Source: JAMXLO01 sp963776505 (GTDB lineage Bacteria; Pseudomonadota; Alphaproteobacteria; Acetobacterales; Acetobacteraceae). Taken from it: DNA of 64,000 nucleotides. Made by a program: the position numbers and the translations under genes. Shown in pieces: positions 8,968 through 20,291 of the stretch. Positions within the stretch are counted from its first letter, which is position 1, and each line of letters begins with the position of its first letter. The stretch covers positions 1-64,000 of the forward strand of contig CAVZNH010000050.1 of assembly GCA_963776505.1 (NCBI GenBank). Direction: 5' to 3'. The notes beneath the pieces are model-generated. The model was not told where the DNA came from. It saw only the letters and a program-made list of their open reading frames with translations, and did no database searches.

Positions 8968-11050
8968 ATGCAACGTCAGATACGTCACTCCGCCTGCCCG
9001 CACGACTGCCCCTCAACCTGTGCCCTCGAGATCGAGGTGATTGACGGCAAGCGCATCGGCTGCGGTGCGTGGGGCGGAAGCCAACAGCTACACGTCCGGC
9101 GTGGTCTGCGCGAAGGTCGCGCGCTATGCCGAACGGATCCACCATCCTGACCGCGTGACGCGGCCGCTGCTGCGCACGGGACCGAAGGGATCGCGGCAGT
9201 TCCGCGCGATTTCCTGGGACGAAGCGCTCGATCGCGTGGCGGAAGCATTCATCACGACGGCTAGGCTGCATGGCGCCGAGGCGGTGTGGCCTTATTACTA
9301 CGCCGGCACGATGGGCCTGGTGCAGCGCGACGGCATCAACCGGCTGCGCCACGTCATGCGCTATTCCCGTATGGCCAAGACCATCTGCACCTCGATCTGT
9401 GAGGCTGGCTGGCTGGCGGGCGTTGGCCGCTTCATAGGACCGGATCCGCGCGAAATGGCGCGCTCCGACCTCATCGTGATGTGGGGCGGCAATCCGGTCG
9501 CCACACAGGTCAACGTGATGACGCATATCATGCGCGCACGGAAGGAGCGTGGTGCGAAGCTGGTGGTGGTCGATCCGTATCGCACCGGAACGGCGGCCGT
9601 CGCAGATATGCATCTGGCTTTGCGACCTGGCACTGACGCCGCGCTGGCCTGCGCGGTGATGCACGTCGCGTTCCGCGATGGCTACGCCGATCGCGACTAC
9701 CTGGCCAATTATTCCGACTATCCAGCCGGACTGGAAGCACATCTTGCGGTGCGTTCGCCCGAGTGGGCGGCGGCGATTACCGGCTTGCCCGTGCCGCAGA
9801 TCGAGGAATTCGCCGCGCTGTACTGCGAGACGCAACGCGCGTATATACGCATCGGCTACGGCTTCGCGCGCTCGCGCAACGGTGCCGCGTCGATGCATGC
9901 GGTAACCTGCCTGCCGACGGTCACCGGCAAGTGGCAGCACGAGGGCGCCGGCGCGCTGTGGAGCTACCGCAGCATCTACAACTGGGACAAGACACTGATC
10001 GAGGGCCTGGACGCGATCGATCCCAACACACGCATTCTCGACATGAGCAGGGTCGCCAGCGTGCTCACCGGCGATCGCGAGGCGCTGTGTGGCGGCCCAC
10101 CGGTGCACGCAATGCTGATCCAGAACAGCAATCCCGCGACAGTGGCGCCAGACACCAATCGCGTGCGCCGCGGCTTCCTGCGCGACGACCTGTTTGTCGC
10201 TGTGCACGAGCAGTTCATGACCGAGACGGCGCTGCTCGCTGATATCGTCCTGCCCGCAACGATGTTCATGGAGCATGACGATCTGTATCAGGCCGGTGGA
10301 CACAGCCATATTCAGATCGGTGCGAAGCTGATCGAGCCTCCCGGCGAATGTCGATCGAACCATGAAGTGCTTCAGGGTCTCGCGGTGCGACTGGGAGCGA
10401 ACCATCGTGGCTTCGAGATGAGTGCGATGGAGATCATCGACGAAACGCTGCGTGTCTCCGGCTGGCCAGATGCGCGGACCGTGCTGGAGCGGCATTGGAT
10501 CGATGCCGCGCCACCATTCGCCGAGGCGCATTTCCACGACGGCTTTCCGCAGCCTGACAAGCGCTTTCATTTTGCACCGGACTGGCGTGCGATTGGTCCG
10601 GATTGGGCACGCATGCCTGTGCTGCCCGACTACATGCCGGCGATCGATGAAGCCACACCGGATCATCCGTTCCGCATGGTGACGGCGCCGGCGCGGCAGT
10701 TCCTCAACACCTCCTTCACCGAGACGCCGACATCGCGCAAGCGCGAAGGACGGCCGACTGTTCTGCTGCATCCGTTGGACGCGGCGCGGCTCGGTATCGC
10801 GGATGGAGATCGCGTACGGCTGGGCAACACGCGTGGCGAAGTCGTGCTTCATGCGCACCTGTTCGACGGTCTGCAGCCTGGCGTCTTGGTGGCGGAGAGC
10901 GTATGGCCGAATGCCGCATTCGAAGGCGGCATCGGCATCAACGCGCTGACCAGCGATGATCCGGCTCCGCCGATGGGTGGCGCGGTGTTCCACGATACCG
11001 CGGTATGGCTGCGCTCCGCCGCTGCGGAGATGCCGCTCGCCGCTGAATGA
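8968..11050 (+). CDS. Molybdopterin-dependent oxidoreductase, one frame break
   Basis: About 693 aa when one extra base near 9066 is skipped. The N-terminus (MQRQIRHSACPHDCPSTC) has Cys10, Cys14 and Cys18, and after the break a fourth Cys at about 47 (GVVCAKV). This is the Fe-S cluster pattern of the DMSO-reductase/formate-dehydrogenase superfamily. The body has typical features (DLIVMWGGNPVAT, LADIVLPATMFMEHDD), and the C-terminal molydopterin-binding barrel reads LHPLDAARLGIADGDRVRL. The substrate is unknown. No Tat signal is visible, so it is probably cytoplasmic. The gene runs into the reductase gene at 11067. Confidence 0.85.
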
Positions 11051-11066
11051 GAGGGGACCAACAGGA

Positions 11067-12128
11067 ATGGCCAAACGCATCGCCTTCGTCGGTGCCGGCG
11101 CGATCGGCGGCTATATCGGCGCGAACCTGACCGCGCTTGGTCACGACGTCACACTGATCGATCCATGGCCCGCACATGTCGAGGCAATGCGCGCCGAAGG
11201 CATGCACCTCTACGGCATGACCGAGGCCGAGAACCGCACCGTCCGGGTCAACGCCATGCACATCACCGACGCGCAGGAGCTGGCGAAGCAGAGGCCGATC
11301 GACATCGCCTTCATCGCGGTGAAATCCTACGACACGGTGTGGGCGACGCGCCTGATCCGCCAGTACCTGTCGCCGGGCGGCTTCGTGGTGTCGTCACAGA
11401 ATTGCATCAACGAAGAGCGCATCGCATGCGTGGTAGGCTGGGGCCGCACCGTCGGTTGCGTGGTCGGCGGCGGCGTGGGCGTCGAGCTGTTCGAGCCGGG
11501 CCATGTCCGCCGCACCATGCTGAAGAACCCCAACGTCGTGTCGTTCCACGTCGGCGAGCCGCATGGCCGCATCACGCGCCGCGTCGAGGAGCTTGCCGAG
11601 ATGCTGGACGGCATCGACACGGCGCACGCCACCGACAATCTGTGGGGCGAGCGCTGGACCAAGCTCTGCGTCAACGGCATGCGCAACGGCGTCTCGGCCG
11701 CGACCGGTCTCGGCGGCAATGCGCGCGACGGCCATGACGCGATCCGGCGCATCTGCATCCGGTTGGGCGGCGAGTCGGTGAGGGTCGGTCAGGCGCTGGG
11801 GTTCACGCTGGGCAAGATCGGCGCGCTGGAGCCGGAGAAGCTGGCGTTGGCGTCGGAGGGCAATCGTGACGCGCTGGCGGAGATCGAGGCGCTGATGCTT
11901 GCGGGCACCAACGCGGCCGCGCGCAGCGATCTGCAGCGGCCGTCGATGGCGCAGGACATGGCGAAGGGGCGGCGCACCGAGATCGAGTTCATGAACGGCT
12001 TCATCGCCGAGAAGGGCGCCGAGGTCGGCGTGCCGGCGCCGACGCATGCGATGCTGACCGAGGTGGTGAAGCGCGTCGAGCGCGGCGAGATCGCCGCCGA
12101 TCCGGCGAACGTGCTGGTGAACCGCTAA
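11067..12128 (+). CDS. Ketopantoate reductase (PanE/ApbA)-family protein
   Basis: The 353-aa protein opens with an NADP-binding Rossmann motif GAGAIGGYIG (residues 9-18), then VKSYDT and a helical C-terminal domain with LCVNGMRNGVSAATG and a late EIEFMNGFIAEKGAEVGVPAPT, a signature of the PanE/ApbA C-terminal domain. Family members reduce 2-oxo acids such as ketopantoate. It is somewhat longer than PanE and sits behind a molybdopterin oxidoreductase, so a catabolic keto-acid substrate is as likely as ketopantoate (inference). The ATG follows a GAGGGG...AGGA stretch, 16 bases after the upstream stop. Confidence 0.8.
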   Translation: MAKRIAFVGAGAIGGYIGANLTALGHDVTLIDPWPAHVEAMRAEGMHLYGMTEAENRTVRVNAMHITDAQELAKQRPIDIAFIAVKSYDTVWATRLIRQYLSPGGFVVSSQNCINEERIACVVGWGRTVGCVVGGGVGVELFEPGHVRRTMLKNPNVVSFHVGEPHGRITRRVEELAEMLDGIDTAHATDNLWGERWTKLCVNGMRNGVSAATGLGGNARDGHDAIRRICIRLGGESVRVGQALGFTLGKIGALEPEKLALASEGNRDALAEIEALMLAGTNAAARSDLQRPSMAQDMAKGRRTEIEFMNGFIAEKGAEVGVPAPTHAMLTEVVKRVERGEIAADPANVLVNR

Positions 12129-12173
12129 CCAGTCACCCTCCACCTGCGCGAGGGGGTCAGCGGAGACGCACCC

Positions 12174-12929
12174 TCAACGGGTGAACGTCACCTCGGCCGC
12201 GCCCAGCCCCTCGAAGCGCACGCCGCAGACATCGCCCGGCTGCAGATAGCGCAGGCCGGTGCACGACCCGCAGGTGACGAACTGGCCCGCGCGCACGCCG
12301 GCTCTCTCCCGCATCATGTTCACCAGCGCCACCGCGACGCCGAGCGGATCGCCGGTCGGATGTCCTCCCACCTGCTCCAGCACGGTCGCGCCGTTCACCG
12401 TCAGCGTCACCTTCAGCTTGCCGAGCTCCAGTCTGCGCCAATCAGCGGGCGGCGCGGCATGCACGAAGGCGCCATTGCTGATGCAGTCGGCCAGCTTTTC
12501 CAGGTTGGTAACGGCATCGGAATTGCGATACCGGCTGGTAACCAGCTCGATCGCCGCGCAGGCGTCCACCGCTGCGGCCACCTCGTCGCGTGAATAGGGT
12601 GCGGCGCGCGCCGGCAGATCGCGGCGGAAGATGAACGCGACCTCGCCCTCCACGCCGCACTGCGGCACCTCGGCTGCCGGGATGCGCGCCGGCGAGGCAT
12701 GGATCGTGTCGGCGTAGATCACGCCACGCGTCGGCTCGCCATTGGCCGGCGCCATCGCCTTGAATGCGCCGACCGGCTTGCCCAGACCGGCGGTCACCGC
12801 ATCCTGGATCGCATGCGCATCGGCTACACTCGCCGGAGTTGCGTCCGCGGGCAGGCCAGTCAGCAACGTCCGATCGCGGCGTGCCCCGACGAGCAGGGCG
12901 GCAGCCCGGTTGATCTGTTCCGTATCCAT
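12174..12929 (-). CDS. Fumarylacetoacetase / 2-keto-4-pentenoate hydratase-family protein
   Basis: The 251-aa protein resembles MhpD/HpcG-type hydratases and decarboxylases of the FAH superfamily: a KPVGAFKAMAPANGEPTRG region, VEGEVAFIFRRDLP with the metal-binding acidic residues, AAIELVTSRY, and GQFVTCGSCTGL near the end. These enzymes act on 2-hydroxy-dienoate-type products of ring or keto-acid degradation. ATG 12929 (MDTEQINRAA) is chosen because GGAGG lies at suitable spacing; the frame extends a few codons further. It converges with the reductase gene and is divergent from the RND pump gene. Confidence 0.8.
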   Translation of the reverse strand: MDTEQINRAAALLVGARRDRTLLTGLPADATPASVADAHAIQDAVTAGLGKPVGAFKAMAPANGEPTRGVIYADTIHASPARIPAAEVPQCGVEGEVAFIFRRDLPARAAPYSRDEVAAAVDACAAIELVTSRYRNSDAVTNLEKLADCISNGAFVHAAPPADWRRLELGKLKVTLTVNGATVLEQVGGHPTGDPLGVAVALVNMMRERAGVRAGQFVTCGSCTGLRYLQPGDVCGVRFEGLGAAEVTFTR

Positions 12930-13031
12930 CGTCCATCCTCCGCCTCTTGACAATCACCCGCTTGGCACCGCGCCACTCCGGGTGGCAACAATAGTGTCGT
13001 TTGGGACAATGTAACACGGGGGGGGCTGCGA

Positions 13032-16000
13032 ATGATCGGCCTGGTGCGGCTTGCCTTGCGCCGGCCATATACCTCGGCGATCGCCGCGATGCTGATCCTG
13101 CTGATGGGCGCGCTGTCCATCACGCGCATGATCGTCGACATCTTCCCGGTGATCGACATTCCCGTCGTGCTGGTGGTCTGGAACTACAACGGCCTGACCA
13201 CCGAGGACATGGAACGGCGCGTCGTGTTCATCTCCGAGCGCGCCTATTCCACCACGGTCAACGGCATCTCGCGCATCGAATCGCAGTCGATCCCCAGCAT
13301 CGGCCTGCTGAAGGTCTACTTCCAGCCCGGCACCGATATCGGCGGCGCGATCGCGCAGATCACCTCGGTGAACAACTCCATCCTGCGCATCGCGCCGCCA
13401 GGCATGCAGCCGCCGGCGGTGATCCAGTTCAACGCCTCGAACGTGCCCGTCGTGCAGATGACGCTGTCGAGCAAGACGCTGACCGAGCAGCAGATCTACG
13501 ACTACAGCCTGAACTTCATCCGGGTGAAGCTGTTCACCATTCCCGGCCTGTCCACGCCTGGCCCGTTCGGCGGCAAGTCGCGCCAGATCAACGTCGATCA
13601 TCGACCCGTGCGCGGCTGCAGGCCAAGGGCTTCTCGCCGGCCGACGTGGTGAACGCGCTGCAGGCATCGAACGTGATCGTGCCGGCCGGCACCGCGCGGA
13701 TCGGCGATCGCGAATACAACGTGCAATTGAACTCCAGCCCGAGCGCGGTCGATCGCTTCAACGCGCTGCCGATCGGCGTGTTCAACGGCGCGCCGGTCAC
13801 GCTGGGCGATGTCGGCGCATGTCAGCGACAGCTTCGCCACGCAGACCAACATCGTGCACGTCAACGGCAAGCGCGCGGTCTATCTCGCGATCCTGAAGCA
13901 CGCCGATGCCTCCACGCTCGCCGTGGTGGACGCCGCGCGCGACGGCGCTGCCGGAGATCCAGGCCGCCGCGCCGGCCGGGCTGGAACTGAAGCTCGACTT
14001 CGACCAGTCGGTGTTCGTGCGCGCCGCGGTGCAGAACGTGATCCGCGAGGCGATCATCTCCTCGATCCTGGTCTCGGTGCTGATCCTGGTGTTCCTGGGA
14101 AGCTGGCGCAACACGGTGATCGTCTCGACGTCGATCCCGCTGTCGATCTTCGCCGGCATCATGGGCCTGTTCCTCACCGGCAACACCATCAACCTGATGA
14201 CGCTGGGCGGGCTGGCGCTGGCGATCGGCCTGCTGGTGGACAACGCCACGGTCACGATCGAGAACATCCACCGCAACCAGTCGCTGGGCAAACCGCTGAC
14301 CGTGGCGATCCTCGATGGCAGCAGCCGAGGTGATCCAGCCGCTGACGGTCGCCACGCTGGCGATCTGCATCGTGTTCTTCCCGGTCGTGCTGCTGTTCGG
14401 CGTGGCGCGCTACCTGTTCATTCCGCTCGCCGCCACCGTCGTGTTCTGCATGCTGGCGTCCTACGTGCTGTCGTTCACCGTGGTGCCGGCTTTCGCGCGC
14501 TTCCTGCTGGCCGCCGAGGCGCAGCATCACGGCCCGCCGCGCGGCTTCTTCGCGCATGTTCGATCGCGGCTTCAACCGGTTCCGCGACGGCTATGGCCGG
14601 CTGCTGGAGGGCGCGCTGCACCACCGCGTGTTCGTGCTGGTCTGCGCCGGCGCGCTGCTGGTGGTCTCCGGCGGGCTGGCCACGGTGATCGGCCTCGACT
14701 TCTTTCCCAGCGCCGATGTCGGCCTGATCAAGCTGCACTATCGCGCGCCGCCGGGCACGCGCATCGAGCGCACCGAAGAACTGGTGCTGCAGGTCGAGGA
14801 CCGCATCCGCCAGATCATTCCGGCCGACGAGCTGCGACACCATCAACGACACGGTCGGCGTGCCGTCGTCGTTCAACCTGGCGTTCGTGCCGACCGACAA
14901 TGTCGGCGACGATGGATGCGGAGATCCTGATCTCGCTGAAGCCGGCGCATCATCCGTCGATCGACTACATCCGCGCCATCCGCGCGCAGGCTGCCCGACG
15001 AGTTTCCCGGCAGCCTGTTCTATTTCCAGACCGCGGACATCGTCAGCCAGGTGCTGAACTTCGGCCTGTCCGCGCCGATCGACGTGCAGATCCAGGACGT
15101 CAACTTCGACCGCGCCGCGGAGCTTGGCCGGAAGCTGCTCGCAGCGCATGCAGCAGCATTCCCGGCGTGGCCGACGCGCATCTGGTGCAGGTGCTGAACT
15201 ATCCGGCGCTGCAGGTGGACGTCGACCGGCTGCGCGCGGCCAAGCTGAACGTCTCGCAGCGCGACGTCGCCAACAACATGCTGACGACGCTGTCGTCGAG
15301 CTCGCTGGTGGCGCCGAACTTCTTCCTCAATCCGCAGAACAACGTGAACTACTTCGTCGCGGTGCAGACGCCGATCGAGCAGATCAACTCGGTCGGCGAC
15401 CTGCTGGACACGCCGGTCGAACCGGCCGGATCCGGCACCGTCGGCGCTGGTCCGGCGGCGCAGCCGGCCGCGCCGGTGATGCGGCTGGCGCGACATCGCA
15501 TCGGTGTATCCGCGATCGACGCCTGGAATCGGTCAGCCACTATACGGTGCAGCGCGAGCTCGACATCGCCGCCAATGTGGATGGCCGCGACCTCGGCTCG
15601 ACCGCCGGCGACATCCAGCAGGCGATCAACGAGATCAGCAAGGGCCTGCCGATCACCACGAAGATCCTGATCCTGGGCCAGAACGAGGTGATGCAGAGCT
15701 CGTTCCAGCAGCCTCGGGCTCGGCATGGTGCTGGCGGTGATGCTGGTCTACGCGCTGCTGGTGGTGCTGTTCCAGTCCTGGGTCGATCCGTTCATCATCA
15801 TGATGGCGGTGCCCGGCGCGCTGATGGGCATCCTGTGGATGCTGGCGCTGACGGGCACCACGATCAACGTCGAATCGCTGATGGGCGCGATCATGTCGAT
15901 CGGCATCTCGGTGTCGAACTCGATCCTGGTGGTGAGCTTCGCCAACGATCTGCGCGCGCGCGAGGAGGTCGGCCCGCTGCGCGCGGTGATCGAGGCCGGC

Positions 16001-16276
16001 CGCATCCGCCTGCGGCCGGTGCTGATGACCGCGCTCGCCATGATCATCGGCATGGTGCCGATGGCGCTCGGCCTCGGCGAGGCCGGCGAGCAGAACGCGC
16101 CGCTCGGCCGCGCGGTGATCGGCGGGCTGATCGTGGCGACGATTTCCACGCTGTTCATCGTGCCGATCTTCTACACGCTGCTGCGGCGCAGGCCGCCGGC
16201 CCTGCACAGCCTCGACACGCGCTTTGCGGCCGAGGCGGCGGGCGCGCACGGAACGGGGGACGCTCACCATGGCTAG
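13032..16276 (+). pseudogene. RND efflux pump inner-membrane transporter, many frame breaks
   Basis: Pieced together across frames, this is a full AcrB/HAE1-type RND transporter of about 1,075 aa. It has an N-terminal membrane helix after MIGLVRLALRRPYTS, periplasmic porter domains (VYFQPGTDIGGAIAQIT), the membrane block with SIPLSIFAGIMGLF, a second half opening near 14560, and the final membrane segments (IGISVSNSILVVSFANDLRA). About 14 single-base frame changes occur, near 13599, 13609, 13814, 13944, 14320, 14555, 14835, 14911, 14990, 15147, 15154, 15491, 15525 and 15712. Each is repaired by removing one base and none creates a nonsense codon in the true frame. This is either a badly called stretch or a very young pseudogene. 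The adaptor gene overlaps the 3' end. Confidence 0.8.
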
Positions 16277-17416
16277 ACGCGGCCGTTTCGGTTCCTTCCT
16301 GGTCTATCTTGATCGGGCTGCTGGTGGTGGCCGGCGCCGCCTTCGCCGGCTGCGCCTGTGGCAGCAGAAGGACGCGCAACTGGTCGCGGCACGCGCAGGC
16401 GATGGCGGAGGGCGCTGGCGCAAGGGCCCGGCGGTGCAGGTGGCGACCATCGCGCAGGGACCGAAGGAGCGGCTGATCACGCTGCTCGGCGATACGCGTC
16501 CGTATCAGGTCGCCACGCTGTACGGCAAGGTCGAGCGGCTATCTGAAGTCGATCGCGGTGGATCGCGGCGATCATGTGAAGGCCGGACAGGTGGTGGCCG
16601 AGGTGGAGTCGGCGGAGACCGATCGGCAATACGACGCAGCAGTGAGCGATCTGGAGAACAAGCGCAAGAATGCCGAGCGGGAACGCGACCTCGTCAAGCG
16701 TGGCTGGTCATCGGTGCAGTCCGCGGACCAGGCAGATACCGCATATCGCATGGCGCAGGCGAACATGGAACAGCTTGCGGTGATGAAGTCGTACGAGATC
16801 CTGCGCGCGCCTTTCGACGGCACCGTTACCGCGCGCTTCGTCGATGTGGGTGCCCTGGTGCAGAGTTCGGTGACCAATCAGACAAGCAACCAGCCGGTGA
16901 TGACGATCGCGGACATGAGCCGGCTGCGCGTCGATGTCTATGTCGAGCAGAAGGACGTGCCATTCGTCCACGTCGGCGACCTGGCCGACGTGACGGACGG
17001 CGCAAACCCGGACCGCAAGGTGAAAGCCCGCATCGCCCGCACGTCCGATCAGCTCGATCCGCGTACCCGCACGCTGTTCGTTGAACTGGAGGTCGACAAC
17101 AGCGAGGACTTCCTGGTGCCAGGTAGCTTCGCCTACGTGACCCTGCATGTGCCGGTGCAGAGCTATCCGGAAATTCCGGTGGCGGCCCTGATAGTGCGCG
17201 GCACCAACACGTTCATCGCCAATGTCGGCAAGGACAGCACCGTGCGCATGCAGCCGGTGAAGGTTGCCACCACCGACGGCATGGGCGCCAGCCTGGCGGA
17301 CGGCGCGCGCATCGGCGAGCGCGTGGCTCTCAATCTCCCCGACGAAGTGAGTGACGGCAGCCGGGTGCGCCCGATCGAAGAGCAAGCGCTGAAGCCATAT
17401 TCGTCATCATGGCTGA
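16269..17416 (+). pseudogene. RND periplasmic adaptor (HlyD/AcrA-like), frame breaks
   Basis: The start (MARRGRFGSFLVYL) overlaps the pump's last codons. It is followed by a membrane anchor, the lipoyl-type segment (SIAVDRGDHVKAGQVV), an alpha-helical hairpin (residues rich in Glu/Lys/Arg near 16620-16760), the second lipoyl half (EILRAPFDGTVTARFVDVGALVQ) and a beta-barrel/MP domain (RLRVDVYVEQKDV). It should bridge the RND pump to an outer-membrane channel, for which no gene is present here. Breaks occur near 16309, around 16350-16380 and near 16531. A further shift before 17414 is inferred because the normal stop (TGA 17414-17416) would overlap the next ATG. Without it the frame runs into the hydrolase. 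Confidence 0.75.
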
Positions 17417-19408
17417 TGACACAGATCTATCCAGTCAAGGTGCACACACGCATTCGCGTCGCGATGCGCGACGGCGTGGAGCTGAACGTGCGGATTACGC
17501 GCCCGGATGCGCCGGGCCGGTTCCCCGGTGTAATGGAATACCATCCGTACCGACGTCTTGCTGCGGCGTTGCCCGATTGGCGCGACGAGTATCCGCCGGT
17601 CGTGCCATTCCTCGCCGCGCGAGGTTATGCGGTGGTGCAGTACGACGTGCGCGGCACCGGTAGCTCGTCCGGGTTCTCCACCGACATCTACTCGCCGGAG
17701 GAGCGGCAGGACGGCTATGACATGGTCGCCTGGATCGCCGCACAGCCTTGGTGCACCGGCGCGGTCGGCATGATCGGCAAGTCGTATGGCGCTGTCGTGC
17801 AGTGGCAGGTGGCGGTGCAGCGGCCGCCAGCGCTGAAGGCGATCGTTGTGCGTTCCGCCAACGACGATGTCTATACAGGGTTCACCAATCCAGGCGGCTG
17901 CTATCCGGCCGTGGATGTTCGAATACTACGCGCCCCTGATGAACGCGCTGAATTTCTCGCCGCCCGATCCGGCGCTGGTGGGCGAACGCTTCGCCGCGAT
18001 CTGGGCGGAACGATTGGAACGAAGCGCGCCGTGGAGTCTCGGCTACATCCGCAACACGTTGCACGGCCCGTACTGGCGCGATCAGAGTCTGGCGCCGGAC
18101 TATGAGCGCGTGCAGTGCGCGGTGCTGCTGATCGAAGGCTGGGCCGACTGGTATGCGACCGAGGAGCTGCGCGCGTTTCAGCGGCTCAGCGCACCAAAGA
18201 AGGTACTGATCGGGCCGTGGGGTCACTACTACGCCGAGGAGAGGGAAGCCTTTCCCGGACCGCGCATCGACGCACGATACGAATACCTCAAGTGGTTCGA
18301 TCACTGGCTGAAGGGCATCGACAACGGCGTAATGCATGAACCGCCGGTGACCGTGTTCGTGCGTGGCTGGCAGGCGCCGTCGCTGCTGTGCCTGGAGGAC
18401 GCCGGCACTTGGCGCAGTGAGGCGGCCTGGCCTCCGGCGCGCGTACACCCGACCACCAGGTACCTGTCGGGCGGTGGGAGCCTGGCGGATGTCGCCGGCG
18501 ATTCTGGCTCGGACAGCTATGCGTATCGGCCATCGGTGGGGATCACCACTGGTCGCCGTGGCCTGGGGTCGACCACGCCGTGGGCGATGCCGATCGATCA
18601 ACGGCTGGACGAGGCATTTTCGCTGCTGTTCACCACTGAGCAACTGCGTGCTCCACTGGAGCTGCTTGGCGAACCGGTGATGCTGCTGCACGCGTCATCC
18701 ACCGCGGAGGTCGCCTACTTCCATGTCAAACTCTGCGACGTTGCCGAAGATGGCACATCGCGTCTGATCTGCGATGGCGGGCTCCTGGCGACACATCGCA
18801 ACTCGCATGAGGTGCCGGAACCGCTGGTTCCGGAGCATGTCTACGCGTTCCGCATCCCGCTGCGGCATTGTGCGTACGCGATCGCGGCCGGACATCGGCT
18901 CCGCGTGGCGGTCGCCAGCGCCGAGTTCCAGAATGCCTGGCCGACCGGGCAGCCAGCGGTCAACACGGTGCATCACGGTGGGGCGCATGCCTCGCATATC
19001 GTTCTGCCCGTCGCGCATGCGGATCAGCACCCGCTGCCCGTACCCGAGTTCGTCCCGTCCCCGCATGCTCTGCCTTCCATTGAAATGCTGGCGCGGCCGG
19101 ACTACCGGTTCGAACTCGATCTGGTGGAAGACACGGTGAGCTGTGTCCTGCGTCCGCCTGATGGTGGCCGCACCAGCAATCGATCGCGCTACACGGTGTC
19201 CAACCGGAATCCGGCGCACACTGTGATCATCTCGTCGGCAACCCACGTTGCGGTGCACCCGACACTCGATATTCGGATCGAGGCGACCTGCCAAACGTCC
19301 AGCGACGAGACCAGCTACACCCACCTGTCACAGGTTCGCATTACGGTCGATGGTGCGGAACACTTCAGCAAAAGCTGGTCGGAGAGCGTGCCGCGCAGGC
19401 TCTCGTGA
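17416..19408 (+). CDS. S15/CocE-NonD family hydrolase, one frame break
   Basis: About 663 aa across one break near 17911 (one extra base between the codons for Ala and Trp). N-terminal features are VAMRDGVELNVRITRPDAPGRF and EYHPYRR, a QYDVRGTGSSSG loop, and the nucleophile motif GKSYGAVV. The C-terminal jelly-roll domain follows (LAVASAEF-type strand, here LRVAVASAEFQNAWP). It is a second member of the family found at 2019-3768 and is expected to hydrolyse an acylated small molecule. It lies downstream of the RND pump and adaptor genes with a TGATG overlap, so it is probably part of that operon. Confidence 0.8.
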
Positions 19409-19511
19409 GGCGTCCACCTCCAGGCCGGGCCAGCGCAGGTTCCCGGCGACAGGGCCGAGATGCCGTCCCATTGTTTTGCCCGTGTCAACCTCTGCGTGGT
19501 AAGGGCAGGTG

Positions 19512-20291
19512 ATGGGCTACTGGGGCAAGATCATCGGCGGAGTGGCGGGCTTCGCCATGGGCGGCCCCATGGGAGCCGTGGTCGGAGCGGCACTCGGACA
19601 TGCGGCGGATTCTGGCGCGGTGCCCAACATCCGCGGGCAGTTCCGTCCCCAGGTAGGCTGGAACCCCGCCCGCCTCGCCGCGATGTTCAACCGCCGGGAC
19701 CAACTCTTCGCGATCTGCGTCGTGGTGCTGTCGGCCAAGCTTGCCAAATGCGACGGCCAGGTGAGCCGTCTGGAAATCGACGCGTTCAAGCGCCAGTTCC
19801 GCATCCCGCCCGAGGCGGTGCGCGACATCGGCCGGTTGTTCGATCAGGCGCGGGATAGCGCCGACGGCTTCGAAGCTTATGCCGTGCAGTTGGGCGAGGC
19901 GTTCGCCGACAATCGTGGCATGCTCGAGGACGTGCTCGCCGCGCTGTTCATGATAGCACGCGCCGACGGCGCGGTGAATGGACGCGAACTCGACTTCCTC
20001 CAGCGAACGCACCGCAGCTTCCGGCTCGATCAGGCTGCCTGGGATCGCGTGCGCGGCATCAGTCCCAGGCGGCCGGTATCCGATGAGCCGGACGCCTACG
20101 CGACACTCGGCGTGTCGCGCGCGACCAGCGGCGAGGAGATCCGCGCAACATGGAAGCGGCTCATGCGGGAGAACCATCCCGACAGCCTGGCTGCACGGGG
20201 AGTGCCGGCTGAGTTCATTGCCCGCGCCAATGAGAAGGTGGCGCGGATCAACGCGGCCTGGGACCAGATCAAGCGCGAGCGCGGCTTGTGA
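19512..20291 (+). CDS. TerB-like and DnaJ-domain protein (DjlA-type)
   Basis: The 259-aa protein starts with a Gly-rich hydrophobic segment (MGYWGKIIGGVAGFAMGG) that may associate with the membrane. A helical TerB-like domain follows (CVVVLSAKLAKCDGQVSRLEIDAF, ALFMIARADGAVNGRELDFL). At the C-terminus is a J domain with the HPD triad (MRENHPDSLA) that stimulates DnaK/Hsp70. This matches the DjlA co-chaperone layout. ATG 19512 is taken; a GTG lies immediately before it. Its stop overlaps the start of the amidase gene (GTGA). Confidence 0.82.
   Translation: MGYWGKIIGGVAGFAMGGPMGAVVGAALGHAADSGAVPNIRGQFRPQVGWNPARLAAMFNRRDQLFAICVVVLSAKLAKCDGQVSRLEIDAFKRQFRIPPEAVRDIGRLFDQARDSADGFEAYAVQLGEAFADNRGMLEDVLAALFMIARADGAVNGRELDFLQRTHRSFRLDQAAWDRVRGISPRRPVSDEPDAYATLGVSRATSGEEIRATWKRLMRENHPDSLAARGVPAEFIARANEKVARINAAWDQIKRERGL

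Noticed and set aside
8954..11080. Long minus-strand frame (about 708 codons) opposite the molybdopterin oxidoreductase
   Set aside because: Rich in Arg/His with no domain; it mirrors a good plus-strand gene in high-GC DNA.
13599..15712. Programmed frameshifting in the RND gene
   Set aside because: Too many sites, with no common slippery sequence or structure; an error or decay is simpler.
16558..18105. Single protein joining the RND adaptor to the S15 hydrolase
   Set aside because: The two are unrelated domains; a stop/start overlap at 17414-17418 exists in the neighbouring frame.
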